Part shown: positions 7,310 to 15,877 of the stretch, in pieces
Layout: every line of letters starts with the position of its first letter
Position numbering within the stretch: the stretch's first letter is position 1
DNA from: Dechloromonas sp. UBA6271
GTDB taxonomy: Bacteria; Pseudomonadota; Gammaproteobacteria; Burkholderiales; Rhodocyclaceae
Assembly: GCA_002440665.1 (NCBI GenBank)
Contig: DJUX01000052.1
Span: forward strand, 1-19,584
Direction: 5' to 3'
DNA length: 19,584 bases
Notes under the pieces: model-generated
What the model saw: the letters and a program-made list of their open reading frames with translations, nothing else
Database searches by the model: none
Told to the model about the DNA's origin: nothing
Program-made: the position numbers and the translations under genes

Positions 7310-9973
7310 TCAGGGGCTGCGCGAAGCCCGGCGCACGAAATATTTGCGCAGTTCTTCCAGCACGCCGAAACCCAGTCCGAGAAGAATCAGGACCACCCAG
7401 ACGCCGGAATCAAACGCCTGGGTGGCGAAAATCCGGTTGCCCGGCGGCGTATAGACGATCAGCAGCAGAAGCCCGAGTTCGACCGCCAGCCCGAGCAGCA
7501 GGAGCGGGTTTTCGGTCAGCGAAAACCGCAGCGCCGATTCCTGCGGGTGGCGGCAGACGAAGACGTTGGCCATCTGCGAGACGACGATGGCCGCCAGACA
7601 GGCGGTGGTCGCCTGCAGATAGAGCGGATCGGCGGTGTCGAGCAGCTCGCCGTATTGCCAGCCAGCCAGATGCAGGACGAGGAAGAAACCGCCCAACGCC
7701 ACGCCGGCCTGGAGCATGCCGAGCCACAGATAGGCGCGGGCCAGCAACGGCCATGACAGCAGACGCTCGTGCGCCGGGCGCGGCGGCTGGCGCATCAGGC
7801 CGGGGTCGGGCCGCTCGGCGCCGAGCGCCAGCGCCGGCAGCATGTCGGTGCCGAGATCGACCGCGAGAATCTGGATGATGGTCAGCGGCAGCGGAATCCT
7901 GAACAGGACGAAAGCGAGGTAGGGAATCAGCTCGGGGATGTTCGAGGTCAGGATGTAGGTCAGGAATTTCCGGATGTTCGCGAACACCGCCCGCCCTTCC
8001 TCCACCGCGTTGACGATGCTGGCGAAGTTGTCGTCGAGCAGGATCATGTCGGCCGCCGCCTTGGCCACGTCGGTACCGGCAAGGCCCATGGCGATGCCGA
8101 TATGGGCGCTTTTCAGGGCCGGCGCGTCGTTGACCCCGTCACCGGTGACGGCGACGATTTCGCCCTTGTTCTTGAGCGCATTGACGACCAGCATCTTCTG
8201 TTCTGCGGTGACCCGGGCAAACAGGATTTCCGGGCTGTCCAGCACGATCTGCAACTGCGCCGGAGTCATCCTGCGCAAGGCTTCGCCGAAGACGACTGCC
8301 GGATTCGCGCCACTCACCAAACCGATGTCGCGCGCGATGGCGAGCGCCGTATGCGGGTGATCGCCAGTCACCATGATCACCTTGATGCCGGCCGAACGAC
8401 AGCGCGCGATGGCCTCGGGCACCTCGGGGCGCGGCGGGTCGTGGAGGCCGATCAAGCCGGACAGCACCAGTTGCCGCTCGGCAGGCACCTCGTCGTGCCC
8501 CAGCTTGCGATAGGCGAAGGCCAGCACGCGCAGCCCACTATCGGCCATCGCCTCCTGCGCCGTGGCAACCTGCGTTCGATGACTGTCGTCGAGCGCAATG
8601 GCACCGCTGCCGTGTTCGATCTGCGCGCACAACTGCAGGACCACTTCGGGCGCCCCCTTGCAATACAGCCAGCGCTCGCCACCCTGCTCGACGATCACCG
8701 ACATGCGGCGCCGGTCGCTGTCGAAAGGCAGTTCGCCGACCATCGGCGCTTCGCCGAACTCCCCGGCGGCCCGTGCAAATTCGCTGAGCGCCACCTCCAT
8801 CGGGTCGCCCAGCCAGATCTCGTGCCCATCCCGCAGGCTGCGCTTGAGATTGTGGCAATGCCGAGCATTGCGCAGCAGTTGCTGTGCGCCGGCAAGGCCG
8901 GTCAGACGCCCACTGTCGAGCAACCCGTCGTTACAGAACACCTGCTGCACGCTCATCCGGTTCTGCGTCAGGGTGCCGGTCTTGTCGCTGCAGATCACCG
9001 TCGTCGCGCCCAGCGTTTCGACCGCCGGCAAGTGGCGGACCAGCGCGTTGCGCCGGGCCATGCGCTGGGTGGCCATGGCCAGCGACAGGGTCACGGTCGG
9101 CAGCAGTCCTTCCGGCACGTTGGCGACAATGATGCCGATGGCGAACATCAGGTTGGCCCAGAACGGCAGCCCGATCACGGCGCCAATGGCGAAGAACACG
9201 AGACCCAATGCCGTGGCGAACATGGCGACCAGTTTCGACAGGCGGGCGATTTCCTGCTGCAGATGCGAAACGCTCTTGGCTGCCGTCTGGGTCAGATGGG
9301 CAATCTTGCCGAATTCGGTACGCATCCCGGTGGCGAAGACGAGCGCCCGCCCCTGGCCGGAAACCAGCGAGGTGCCGGCCAGCAGCAGGTTTTTGCTGTC
9401 GAGCGCCGCCGCCGTCGTGACGGCTTCCGGGCTGCGCGCCTTGGGCAAGGGTTCGCCGGTGACCGTCGACAGGTTCACCCGGACCTCGGCGCCGGCGATC
9501 AGGCGGCAATCCGCCGGCACGTTGTCGCCCTCTTCGAGCAGGACGATGTCGCCGGGCACCAGGACTTCTGCCGGCAGCGTGACCAGCTGCCCGTCGCGCA
9601 TGATCTTGACGACCTGCGGCAACAGCTTGCGCAGCGCGGCGATGGCCTGCTCGGCGCGGTATTCCTGCCAGAAGGAGAACGAGCCGTTGATCAGGATGAC
9701 GGCAACGATGGCGACGCCCAGTTGCCACATGCCCTCGCCCGGCCCGCGCGATTCGGCGAAGAACGCCAGCGCCGCGGCGACCCACAGGATCAGTGCAAAG
9801 AAATGCGTGAACTCTTGCAGGAAACGCCGCCACTGCGGGTCGCCGCGGACCTCCTCGATGCAGTTCGGCCCGTATTCGCGCAGGCGTTTTTGCGCCTCGG
9901 CCGCGGTCAGGCCATGTTCGGATGCGCGCAGGCTGCTGAGGGCATCCGCAACGGAGAGGTTGGCGATGTGCAT
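7310..9973 (-). CDS. P-type cation ATPase, Na,K-ATPase-like (P2C) subgroup
   Basis: An 887-residue membrane pump that uses ATP to transport cations through an aspartyl-phosphate intermediate. Order of parts: N-terminal cation-ATPase domain (about 5-65), M1-M2, actuator domain with VTGEP (about 171-175), M3-M4 with VANVPEGLL (283-291), phosphorylation site DKTGT (Asp330), nucleotide-binding KGAPE (about 439-443), the hinge TGDGVNDAP (610-618), then M5-M10. M5 (LTSNIPELIP, Glu681) and M6 (VDLGTDMLP, Asp706 and Asp710) match Na,K/H,K-ATPase alpha chains more closely than SERCA. The C-terminal LEELRKYFVRR is also like that group. In M8 the residue corresponding to the Na,K-ATPase third-site Asp appears to be Asn803. 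No beta subunit gene is near. The transported ion is not determined. It stands alone, without a clear terminator. Confidence 0.93.
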   Translation of the reverse strand: MHIANLSVADALSSLRASEHGLTAAEAQKRLREYGPNCIEEVRGDPQWRRFLQEFTHFFALILWVAAALAFFAESRGPGEGMWQLGVAIVAVILINGSFSFWQEYRAEQAIAALRKLLPQVVKIMRDGQLVTLPAEVLVPGDIVLLEEGDNVPADCRLIAGAEVRVNLSTVTGEPLPKARSPEAVTTAAALDSKNLLLAGTSLVSGQGRALVFATGMRTEFGKIAHLTQTAAKSVSHLQQEIARLSKLVAMFATALGLVFFAIGAVIGLPFWANLMFAIGIIVANVPEGLLPTVTLSLAMATQRMARRNALVRHLPAVETLGATTVICSDKTGTLTQNRMSVQQVFCNDGLLDSGRLTGLAGAQQLLRNARHCHNLKRSLRDGHEIWLGDPMEVALSEFARAAGEFGEAPMVGELPFDSDRRRMSVIVEQGGERWLYCKGAPEVVLQLCAQIEHGSGAIALDDSHRTQVATAQEAMADSGLRVLAFAYRKLGHDEVPAERQLVLSGLIGLHDPPRPEVPEAIARCRSAGIKVIMVTGDHPHTALAIARDIGLVSGANPAVVFGEALRRMTPAQLQIVLDSPEILFARVTAEQKMLVVNALKNKGEIVAVTGDGVNDAPALKSAHIGIAMGLAGTDVAKAAADMILLDDNFASIVNAVEEGRAVFANIRKFLTYILTSNIPELIPYLAFVLFRIPLPLTIIQILAVDLGTDMLPALALGAERPDPGLMRQPPRPAHERLLSWPLLARAYLWLGMLQAGVALGGFFLVLHLAGWQYGELLDTADPLYLQATTACLAAIVVSQMANVFVCRHPQESALRFSLTENPLLLLGLAVELGLLLLIVYTPPGNRIFATQAFDSGVWVVLILLGLGFGVLEELRKYFVRRASRSP

Positions 9974-10043
9974 TTACCCGGGGCGAAAAGTGGCTATGCC
10001 GCTGTCAGATTACTCCAAAACCCGTGGCGCCGCAGAAATCTCC

Positions 10044-11543
10044 CTAGCGCACGACCTTGCGCCACTCCTGCTCGAAATAGCGGACCAGCACCTGGTTGTT
10101 CAGCCGGTTGACCTCGGCCGGCACGCGCGCCATGTCGGCCGGAAAATTGAACAGCAGCGGTATTGTTTCGGCCGTCAAAAACCGGGTTTTTACGGGGTTG
10201 ACCGCAGCAGGCACGAATTCCTGCCGCCCGGCGATGATGTAGCCCCATTCGCCGAACGACGGCACCAGCGCGTGGTAGGGCGCGGTCCTGAAACCGACAT
10301 CTTCGAGCGTCGTCACCACGCACCAGAACGACTGGCGGGCGTAAAGCGGCGAGGTCGATTGCACGACGATCAGGCCGCGTGCCGACAGCCGTTTTTCCAG
10401 CAGCCGGTAGAAGGCCGAGGTGTAGAGCTTGCCGAGGGCAAAATTGGCCGGATCGGGAAAATCGATGACGATGAAGTCGAAATACTCGTGGCTCTCCTCC
10501 AGCCATTGCAGCGCATCGGCGTTGATAACCTTGACCCGCTCCGACTTCAGGGCACCCTCGTTCAGCGCGACCAGCGGCGGGGCGCTCGCGAACAGATCGG
10601 TCATCGCCGGATCGAGATCGACCAGCGTCACCGCTTCGACATTCGGGTATTTCAGGATTTCCCGCACCGCCAGCCCGTCGCCGCCGCCCAGCACCAGCAC
10701 GCGCCTCGCCCCCGGCAGGCTGGCGAGACCGGGATGGACCAGCGCCTCGTGATAGCGGTATTCGTCGTGCGACGAAAACTGCAGGTTGTTGTTGAGGAAC
10801 AGCCGCAAGTCGTCGCGCCAGCGCGTGACGACGAGGCGCTGGTAGGGCGTCGTTTCGCTATAAACGATCTCGTCGGCGTAGAGATGCGTTTCGGCCAGCG
10901 TCGTCAGCTGTCCGGCACCGGCGAAACCAGCGACCAGCAGGCCGAACACCGTCCAGCTCTGCACCGCCAGCGCGCGCCGCGCCGGCAATTGCTCGCGGAA
11001 CAGGTGCAGCGCCCACAACGCCACCGCCACGTTGAGCACGCCGAACAGTAGCCCGGTGCGCACCATGCCGAGATGCGGCGCGAGGATCAGCGGAAACAGA
11101 ATGGACACCGCCAGCGCGCCGAGATAATCGAAGGTCAGCACCTGCGAGACGAGATCCTTGAACGCCAGTTCGCGCTTGAGGATGCGCATGACCAGCGGAA
11201 TTTCCAGCCCGACGAGCACGCCGACGCCGAACACCAGCAGATAGAGCACCAGCTTGAACGGCGCCGCCAGCCAGGTGAACACCAGGAACAGCGCGACCGC
11301 CGAAAAGCCGCCGAGCAGCCCGACCATCAGCTCGATCTGGATGAAGCGCCCGATCAGGTCGCGCGTGATGTATTTCGACAGCCACGACCCGACGCCCATG
11401 GCGAACAGGTAGGTACCGATCACCGTCGAGAACTGCGTCACCGAATCGCCGAGCAGGTAGGATGACAGGGCGCCGGCGATCAGTTCGTAGGCCAGCCCGC
11501 ACGAGGCGATGACGAAAACGGAAAAAAGGAGGGCGTGCCGCAT
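10044..11543 (-). CDS. Membrane-anchored spermidine synthase-like aminopropyltransferase
   Basis: A 499-residue protein in two parts. Residues 1 to about 210 form roughly seven hydrophobic helices, with a GLAYELIAGALSSYLLGDS start characteristic of the membrane-bound spermidine synthase-like proteins. Residues about 225-499 are a spermidine synthase domain: LNNNLQFSSHDEYRYHEALVHP for substrate contact, the nucleotide-binding VLVLGGGDGLAVRE (GGGDG 286-290), an acidic LVDLDP and the catalytic-region DFPDP (361-365). The soluble family transfers aminopropyl from decarboxylated S-adenosylmethionine to putrescine. Whether the membrane forms do the same is not settled. It is divergent from the YceI gene and 70 bases upstream of the ATPase gene. 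No speD or other polyamine gene is visible. The symbol speE is withheld because function is uncertain. Confidence 0.88.
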   Translation of the reverse strand: MRHALLFSVFVIASCGLAYELIAGALSSYLLGDSVTQFSTVIGTYLFAMGVGSWLSKYITRDLIGRFIQIELMVGLLGGFSAVALFLVFTWLAAPFKLVLYLLVFGVGVLVGLEIPLVMRILKRELAFKDLVSQVLTFDYLGALAVSILFPLILAPHLGMVRTGLLFGVLNVAVALWALHLFREQLPARRALAVQSWTVFGLLVAGFAGAGQLTTLAETHLYADEIVYSETTPYQRLVVTRWRDDLRLFLNNNLQFSSHDEYRYHEALVHPGLASLPGARRVLVLGGGDGLAVREILKYPNVEAVTLVDLDPAMTDLFASAPPLVALNEGALKSERVKVINADALQWLEESHEYFDFIVIDFPDPANFALGKLYTSAFYRLLEKRLSARGLIVVQSTSPLYARQSFWCVVTTLEDVGFRTAPYHALVPSFGEWGYIIAGRQEFVPAAVNPVKTRFLTAETIPLLFNFPADMARVPAEVNRLNNQVLVRYFEQEWRKVVR

Positions 11544-11670
11544 GGACGTGGATGCTAACCTGAAACCTGATTCCTCGGCATTCTGCCAGCCGGCGGGAAC
11601 ACCCGCCCGCGCCGCCGGTCAGAAAGCCATCCCGCCCATAATGGTTTTTGCCCTTTTTCGAGCGTCGACC

Positions 11671-12237
11671 GTGACAATCAAATATCTCCTGCCCGCCCTG
11701 CTCGCCTGCCTCGCGCTGCCGGCTGGCGCCGTCGATTACCAAATCGACCCCAGCCACACCTACGCCAATTTCGAAATCGACCACATGGGGTTCTCGACCC
11801 AGCGCGGCCTGTTCCGGCAGACCTCCGGCCAGATCCGCTATGACCCGGAAGCGCGCAGCGGCGAAATCGAAATCCGCATCGACGCCGCTTCGCTCGATAC
11901 CGGCTTCGGGCTGCGCGACGATGTGCTGCGCGGCGCCGACTGGTTCAACGTCAAGGACTTTCCCGACATCATCTTCCGCAGCCAGCGCTTCGTCTTCGAC
12001 GACGAGCGGCCGGTCGCCGTCGAGGGCAAACTGGTCCTGCTTGGCGAAATACGGCCGATGCGGCTGGAGATCACGCGCTTCAAATGCGGCCTCAACCTGG
12101 CGGTCGGCAAGCGCGGCTGCGGCGCCGACGCGCAGGGCGCGCTGCGCCGCTCCGAATTCGGCATGCAGACCGGCCTCCCCTTCATCGGCGACGAAGTCCG
12201 CCTGCACATCCAGGTCGAGGCCTACCCGCCGCCCTGA
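11671..12237 (+). CDS. YceI family periplasmic protein
   Basis: A 188-residue exported protein with a lipocalin-like YceI fold. Many YceI proteins bind polyisoprenoid lipids, but the ligand here is unknown. The GTG at 11671 is chosen because it gives a compact signal peptide (TIKYLLPALLACLALPAGA, cleavage before VDYQID) and the usual family length. Longer starts add a proline- and alanine-rich stretch unlike a leader. The mature part shows DPSHTYANFEIDHMGFST, SGEIEIRIDAASLDTG, DWFNVKDFPDIIFRS and the closing GDEVRLHIQVEA strand, all typical. No good Shine-Dalgarno is seen before the GTG, so the start is less certain than the family. A CATAAT at 11637-11642 may be a -10, but no clear -35 goes with it. 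Confidence 0.9.
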   Translation: MTIKYLLPALLACLALPAGAVDYQIDPSHTYANFEIDHMGFSTQRGLFRQTSGQIRYDPEARSGEIEIRIDAASLDTGFGLRDDVLRGADWFNVKDFPDIIFRSQRFVFDDERPVAVEGKLVLLGEIRPMRLEITRFKCGLNLAVGKRGCGADAQGALRRSEFGMQTGLPFIGDEVRLHIQVEAYPPP

Positions 12238-12318
12238 TGGCGCCGGTTTCACTAAAGTCATGTGCTATCTGCCTGTTTCTGCGAAAATAGCACCCCCATT
12301 TTTGCCGTCCGGAAACCC

Positions 12319-13440
12319 ATGCCTCCCCATCCCGCCATCGCCAGCACCGCCGAGATCGTCGCCGAACTGAAGGCCGGCCGCATGGTCATCCTGGTTGATG
12401 AAGAAGACCGCGAAAACGAGGGCGACCTCGTCATGGCTGCCGAGCACATCACGCCGGAAGCGATCAATTTCATGGCCAAGCACGGCCGCGGCCTGATCTG
12501 CCTGACGCTGACCGAAGCGCGCTGCAAGAAGCTCGGCCTGGTCCAGATGGCGCGCAACAACAAGACCCAGTACGGCACCGCCTTCACCGTCTCGATCGAA
12601 GCCGCCGAGGGCGTCACCACCGGCATCTCCGCCGCCGACCGCGCACGCACCATCCAGGTCGCCGTCGCCAAGAACACCACCGCCGACGACATCGTCCAGC
12701 CCGGCCACGTCTTCCCGATCACCGCCCGCGAAGGCGGCGTGCTGGTCCGCGCCGGCCACACCGAAGCCGGCTGCGACCTCGCCGGCATGGCCGGCCTCGA
12801 ACCGTCCTCGGTCATCTGCGAAATCATGAACGACGACGGCACCATGGCCCGCCTGCCGGAACTAATGGAGTTCGCCAAGGAGCATGGCCTGAAGATCGGC
12901 ACCATCGCCGACCTCATCCACTACCGCGCCGCCTCCGAAACGCTGGTCGAACGCGTCACCAGCAAGACCATCGCCACCGCGCACGGCGAATTCACCCTCC
13001 ACGCCTATGTCGACCGCGCCAGCGGCGCCACGCATCTGGCGCTGGTCAAGGGCCAGATTCCGGCCGGCGGCGAAACGCTGGTCCGCGTCCATGAACCGCT
13101 GTCGGTCCTCGACTTCCTCGACCCGGCCAGCAAGCCGCAATCCTTCTCGATCGACGAAGCGCAGGCGGCGCTGGCCAAGAACGGCCATGGCGTCATCGTC
13201 CTGATGCACCGCCCGGAAGACGGCGAAGCCCTGCTCTCCCGCCTCACCGGCCAGCAGAACGCAAACTCACCGCGCACCCAGACCAAGTGGGACCCGCGCA
13301 CCTACGGCATCGGCGCCCAGATCCTGCGCGATGTCGGCGTCACCAAGATGCGCCTGCTTTCGAGCCCGCGCCGCATGCCCTCCATGACCGGCTTCGAACT
13401 CGAAGTCACCGGTTTCGTCACCTCTCCTGCCGAGCTCTGA
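12319..13440 (+). CDS. ribB: 3,4-dihydroxy-2-butanone 4-phosphate synthase with non-catalytic GTP cyclohydrolase II-like domain (RibBX type)
   Basis: A 373-residue cytosolic riboflavin-pathway enzyme. Residues 1 to about 205 are a complete DHBP synthase: the DEEDRENEGDLVMAAEHIT loop (27-45) binding metal and ribulose 5-phosphate, VTTGISAADRA (99-109), PGHVFP (128-133) and RAGHTEA (144-150). Residues about 206-373 resemble GTP cyclohydrolase II, but the three zinc-binding cysteines of active RibA are missing. The whole C-terminal half contains no cysteine, so it cannot be a standard cyclohydrolase. This matches the RibBX variant known in Proteobacteria, often annotated ribBA. The ATG at 12319 is chosen over an in-frame extension to 12262 because the extension shows no conserved sequence. 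ribH follows after 3 bases. No FMN riboswitch fits in the 81-base leader. Confidence 0.95.
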   Translation: MPPHPAIASTAEIVAELKAGRMVILVDEEDRENEGDLVMAAEHITPEAINFMAKHGRGLICLTLTEARCKKLGLVQMARNNKTQYGTAFTVSIEAAEGVTTGISAADRARTIQVAVAKNTTADDIVQPGHVFPITAREGGVLVRAGHTEAGCDLAGMAGLEPSSVICEIMNDDGTMARLPELMEFAKEHGLKIGTIADLIHYRAASETLVERVTSKTIATAHGEFTLHAYVDRASGATHLALVKGQIPAGGETLVRVHEPLSVLDFLDPASKPQSFSIDEAQAALAKNGHGVIVLMHRPEDGEALLSRLTGQQNANSPRTQTKWDPRTYGIGAQILRDVGVTKMRLLSSPRRMPSMTGFELEVTGFVTSPAEL

Positions 13441-13443
13441 ACC

Positions 13444-13917
13444 ATGCCCCGTTTCGACAACATCTTTGAATTCGACAACAACCTGAACGGCGCCGGCCTG
13501 CGCATCGGCATCGTCATGAGCCGCTTCAACCTGCCGGTCTGCGAAGGCCTGCTTTCGGCCTGCGTCGATGAACTGAAGCGCCTCGGCGTTGCCGATGCCG
13601 ACATGAGCATCGCCAACGTGCCGGGTGCGCTGGAAATTCCGCTGGTGCTGCAGACCATGGCGCAAAGCGGCAGCTTCGATGCGCTGGTTGCCCTCGGCGC
13701 CGTCATCCGCGGCGAGACCTACCACTTCGAAGTCGTCTCCAACGACGCCTGCCGCGCCATCATGGAAGTCCAGCTCGACACCGGCGTGCCCATCGCCAAC
13801 GGCATCCTGACCTGCGAAAACGACGACCAGGCCGAAGTCCGCATGCAACCCAAGGGCGCCGACTGCGCCCAGGCCGCCGTCGAGATGGCCAACCTGCAGA
13901 AAGCATTGCTCCAATGA
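13444..13917 (+). CDS. ribH: 6,7-dimethyl-8-ribityllumazine synthase
   Basis: A 157-residue enzyme that condenses the RibB product with 5-amino-6-ribitylaminouracil to make the riboflavin precursor, usually as a large oligomeric shell. Motifs: SRFN (26-29) of the ribityl pocket, VPGALEIP (59-66), and GAVIRGETYHFEVVSNDA (85-102) with the catalytic His94. GILTCENDDQA follows, where relatives often have GVLTTEN. It lies 3 bases after the ribB stop and overlaps the nusB start by 4 bases (ATGA), consistent with one transcript and coupled translation. Confidence 0.97.
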   Translation: MPRFDNIFEFDNNLNGAGLRIGIVMSRFNLPVCEGLLSACVDELKRLGVADADMSIANVPGALEIPLVLQTMAQSGSFDALVALGAVIRGETYHFEVVSNDACRAIMEVQLDTGVPIANGILTCENDDQAEVRMQPKGADCAQAAVEMANLQKALLQ

Positions 13918-14402
13918 CCACTTTCCTCAGCGACACCGAGCACCCGGAAGAACCCAAGGCGCCGCCCAAATCGGCCCGCCGCCGCTCGCGCGAATTCATC
14001 CTGCAAGGCCTCTACCAGTGGCGCGTCGGCGGTGCCGACGAAGCCTCCATCGAAGCCTACGCCCCGGAAATGGAAGGTTTCGCCAAGGCCGACCGCGAAT
14101 TCTTCGTCGGCACGCTGCGCGGCGTCATCGGCCAGCATGAAAAGCTCACCGAACAGATTTCCGCGCATATCGACCGCCCGTTCGGCGAACTCTCGCCGGT
14201 CGAAGCCTGCATCCTGATGATGGGCAGTTTCGAGATGATCAACCATCCGGAAACCCCCTACCGCGTCATCATCAACGAGGCCATCGAGCTGACCAAGGCC
14301 TTCGGCGGCACCGACGGCCACAAGTACGTGAATGGCGTGCTCGACAAGGTCGCCGCCGTCGTTCGCGCGGACGAGGTCGCCGCCCGCAAGAAGGGCAAGT
14401 AA
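13914..14402 (+). CDS. nusB: Transcription antitermination factor NusB
   Basis: A 162-residue all-helical RNA-binding protein that, with NusE (ribosomal protein S10), binds boxA RNA and supports antitermination on rRNA operons. The N-terminal SARRRSREFILQGLYQW segment (about 20-36) is the basic RNA-binding start of the fold. The C-terminal YRVIINEAIELTKAFG and GHKYVNGVLDKVA are the standard family signature. The N-terminal extension of about 18 acidic and proline-rich residues is variable in the family. Its start overlaps ribH, and thiL begins 4 bases after its stop. The ribH-nusB-thiL order is widely conserved. Confidence 0.97.
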   Translation: MTTFLSDTEHPEEPKAPPKSARRRSREFILQGLYQWRVGGADEASIEAYAPEMEGFAKADREFFVGTLRGVIGQHEKLTEQISAHIDRPFGELSPVEACILMMGSFEMINHPETPYRVIINEAIELTKAFGGTDGHKYVNGVLDKVAAVVRADEVAARKKGK

Positions 14403-14406
14403 GGCG

Positions 14407-15387
14407 ATGCCGGGCGAGTTTGCGCTGATCGACAAGTACTTCGCCCGGCCCACCCCTTCGGCCATCCTTGGCCCCGGCGACGACTGCGCGTTGCTGCAGC
14501 CATCGCCCGGCAAGCAACTCGCCATCACCACCGACATGCTGGTCGCCGGCACGCATTTCCTGCCCGACACCGACCCCAAAAACCTCGGCTGGAAGGCATT
14601 GGCCGTCAATATCTCCGACCTCGCCGCGATGGGCGCCACGCCGCGCTGGGCGCTGCTCGCCGGTAGCCTGCCGGCGGTCGACGAGCCGTGGATCGCCAAA
14701 TTCGCCGCAGGCTTCTTCGCCTGCGCCGCCGAATATGGCGTCGATGTCGTCGGCGGCGACACCACGCGCGGCCCGCTCAATCTCTGCATCACCGCGCTCG
14801 GCGAGACCGAACCCGGCCAGGCCCTGCGCCGCGACAGCGCCAGGGCCGGCGATCTGGTCTGGGTCTCCGGCCGCCCGGGGCTGGCCAGCCTCGGCCTCGC
14901 CCAACTGCAAGGCAGGATCGAACTGCCCGCGCCGTGGAACCGCCTGTGCATCGCCGCGCTGGAAAAGCCGCGCCCGCGCGTCGCGCTCGGCCAGGCACTG
15001 GTCGGCGTTGCTTCCGCCGCGATAGACGTTTCCGACGGCCTGCTCGCCGACCTCGGCCACATCGCCGAGCGCTCCGGCCTCGCCGCCGCCGTGCAGCTCG
15101 TCCAGTTGCCGCACCTGCGGGAATTGGCTGGCAGCGGCGAAAGCTACGACGCCGACCTCCGGCGCCTCGCCCTCGAATGCCAGCTCACCGGCGGCGACGA
15201 CTACGAATTGTGTTTCACTGTGCCGCCCGCGCAAAGCCAGGCCGTCGGCCAGATCGCCGCGCGCCTCGAACTGCCGCTCTGGTGCATCGGCAGCATGGTC
15301 GCTGGCGCAGCCGGCCAGGTCACGGTGTACGACCCCGACCACAACCCCATCGAATTCACCCGGCGAGGCTACGACCACTTTGGCTGA
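14407..15387 (+). CDS. thiL: Thiamine-monophosphate kinase ThiL
   Basis: A 326-residue enzyme that phosphorylates thiamine monophosphate to the active cofactor thiamine diphosphate, using ATP and Mg. Motifs in order: EFALIDKYF start, GPGDDCALL (22-30), TDMLVAGTHF (42-51), VNISDLAAMGATPRW (67-81), VGGDTTRG (115-122), AIDVSDGLLADLGH (205-218) and TGGDDYELCF (261-270). These are the metal- and nucleotide-binding loops of the AIR synthase-like fold. The ATG at 14407, four bases after nusB, fits the family N-terminus. The longer frame starting inside nusB does not. It overlaps pgpA by 8 bases. Confidence 0.96.
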   Translation: MPGEFALIDKYFARPTPSAILGPGDDCALLQPSPGKQLAITTDMLVAGTHFLPDTDPKNLGWKALAVNISDLAAMGATPRWALLAGSLPAVDEPWIAKFAAGFFACAAEYGVDVVGGDTTRGPLNLCITALGETEPGQALRRDSARAGDLVWVSGRPGLASLGLAQLQGRIELPAPWNRLCIAALEKPRPRVALGQALVGVASAAIDVSDGLLADLGHIAERSGLAAAVQLVQLPHLRELAGSGESYDADLRRLALECQLTGGDDYELCFTVPPAQSQAVGQIAARLELPLWCIGSMVAGAAGQVTVYDPDHNPIEFTRRGYDHFG

Positions 15388-15877
15388 ATCCAGCAAACGC
15401 GCCCCCAGCCTCAAATTCCTGCTCGCCGATCCCGCGCATTTCATCGCCCTCGGCTGCGGCAGCGGCCTCGCGCCGTGGGCGCCCGGCACCTTCGGCACGC
15501 TGTTCGCGTGGCTCAGCTTCAATGTCTTCCGGCCGCACGTCGGCGATTTCGCGCTGCTCGGGCTGTTCGCCGCCGCCTACCTGCTCGGCATCTGGGTCAT
15601 CGACAGAACCGGCAAGGCGCTCGGCGACCCCGACCACGGCAGCATCGTCTGGGACGAAATCGTTCCCTTCTGGCTCGTCCTGCTGCTGACGCCCGACACC
15701 TTCCTCTGGCAGGCCGTCGCCTTCGCCATCTTCCGCTTCTTCGACATCACCAAGCCGCAGCCGGCCCGCTATTTCGACCAGCACGTCAAGAACGGCTTCG
15801 GCGTCATGGCCGACGACCTCGTCGCCGCCGGCTACACGTTGCTCTGCCTCGCGCTTTTGAAATTCGCCATTTCCTGA
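15380..15877 (+). CDS. pgpA: Phosphatidylglycerophosphatase A
   Basis: A 165-residue inner-membrane phosphatase that removes phosphate from phosphatidylglycerol phosphate to form phosphatidylglycerol. It shows the family start region GCGSGLAPWAPGTFGTLFAW (about 25-44), hydrophobic helices, and the active-region DHGSIVWDEIVPFW with conserved acidic residues, then the FFDITKPQPARYFD loop and the GVMADDLVAAGY segment. The start is TTG at 15380, inside the end of thiL. No ATG occurs early in this frame, and the family N-terminus begins just here, so translational coupling to thiL is likely. The gene ends the compact ribB-to-pgpA block. Confidence 0.95.
   Translation: MAESSKRAPSLKFLLADPAHFIALGCGSGLAPWAPGTFGTLFAWLSFNVFRPHVGDFALLGLFAAAYLLGIWVIDRTGKALGDPDHGSIVWDEIVPFWLVLLLTPDTFLWQAVAFAIFRFFDITKPQPARYFDQHVKNGFGVMADDLVAAGYTLLCLALLKFAIS

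Noticed and set aside
12238..12318. FMN riboswitch ahead of ribB
   Set aside because: The spacer is too short and contains none of the conserved RFN segments.
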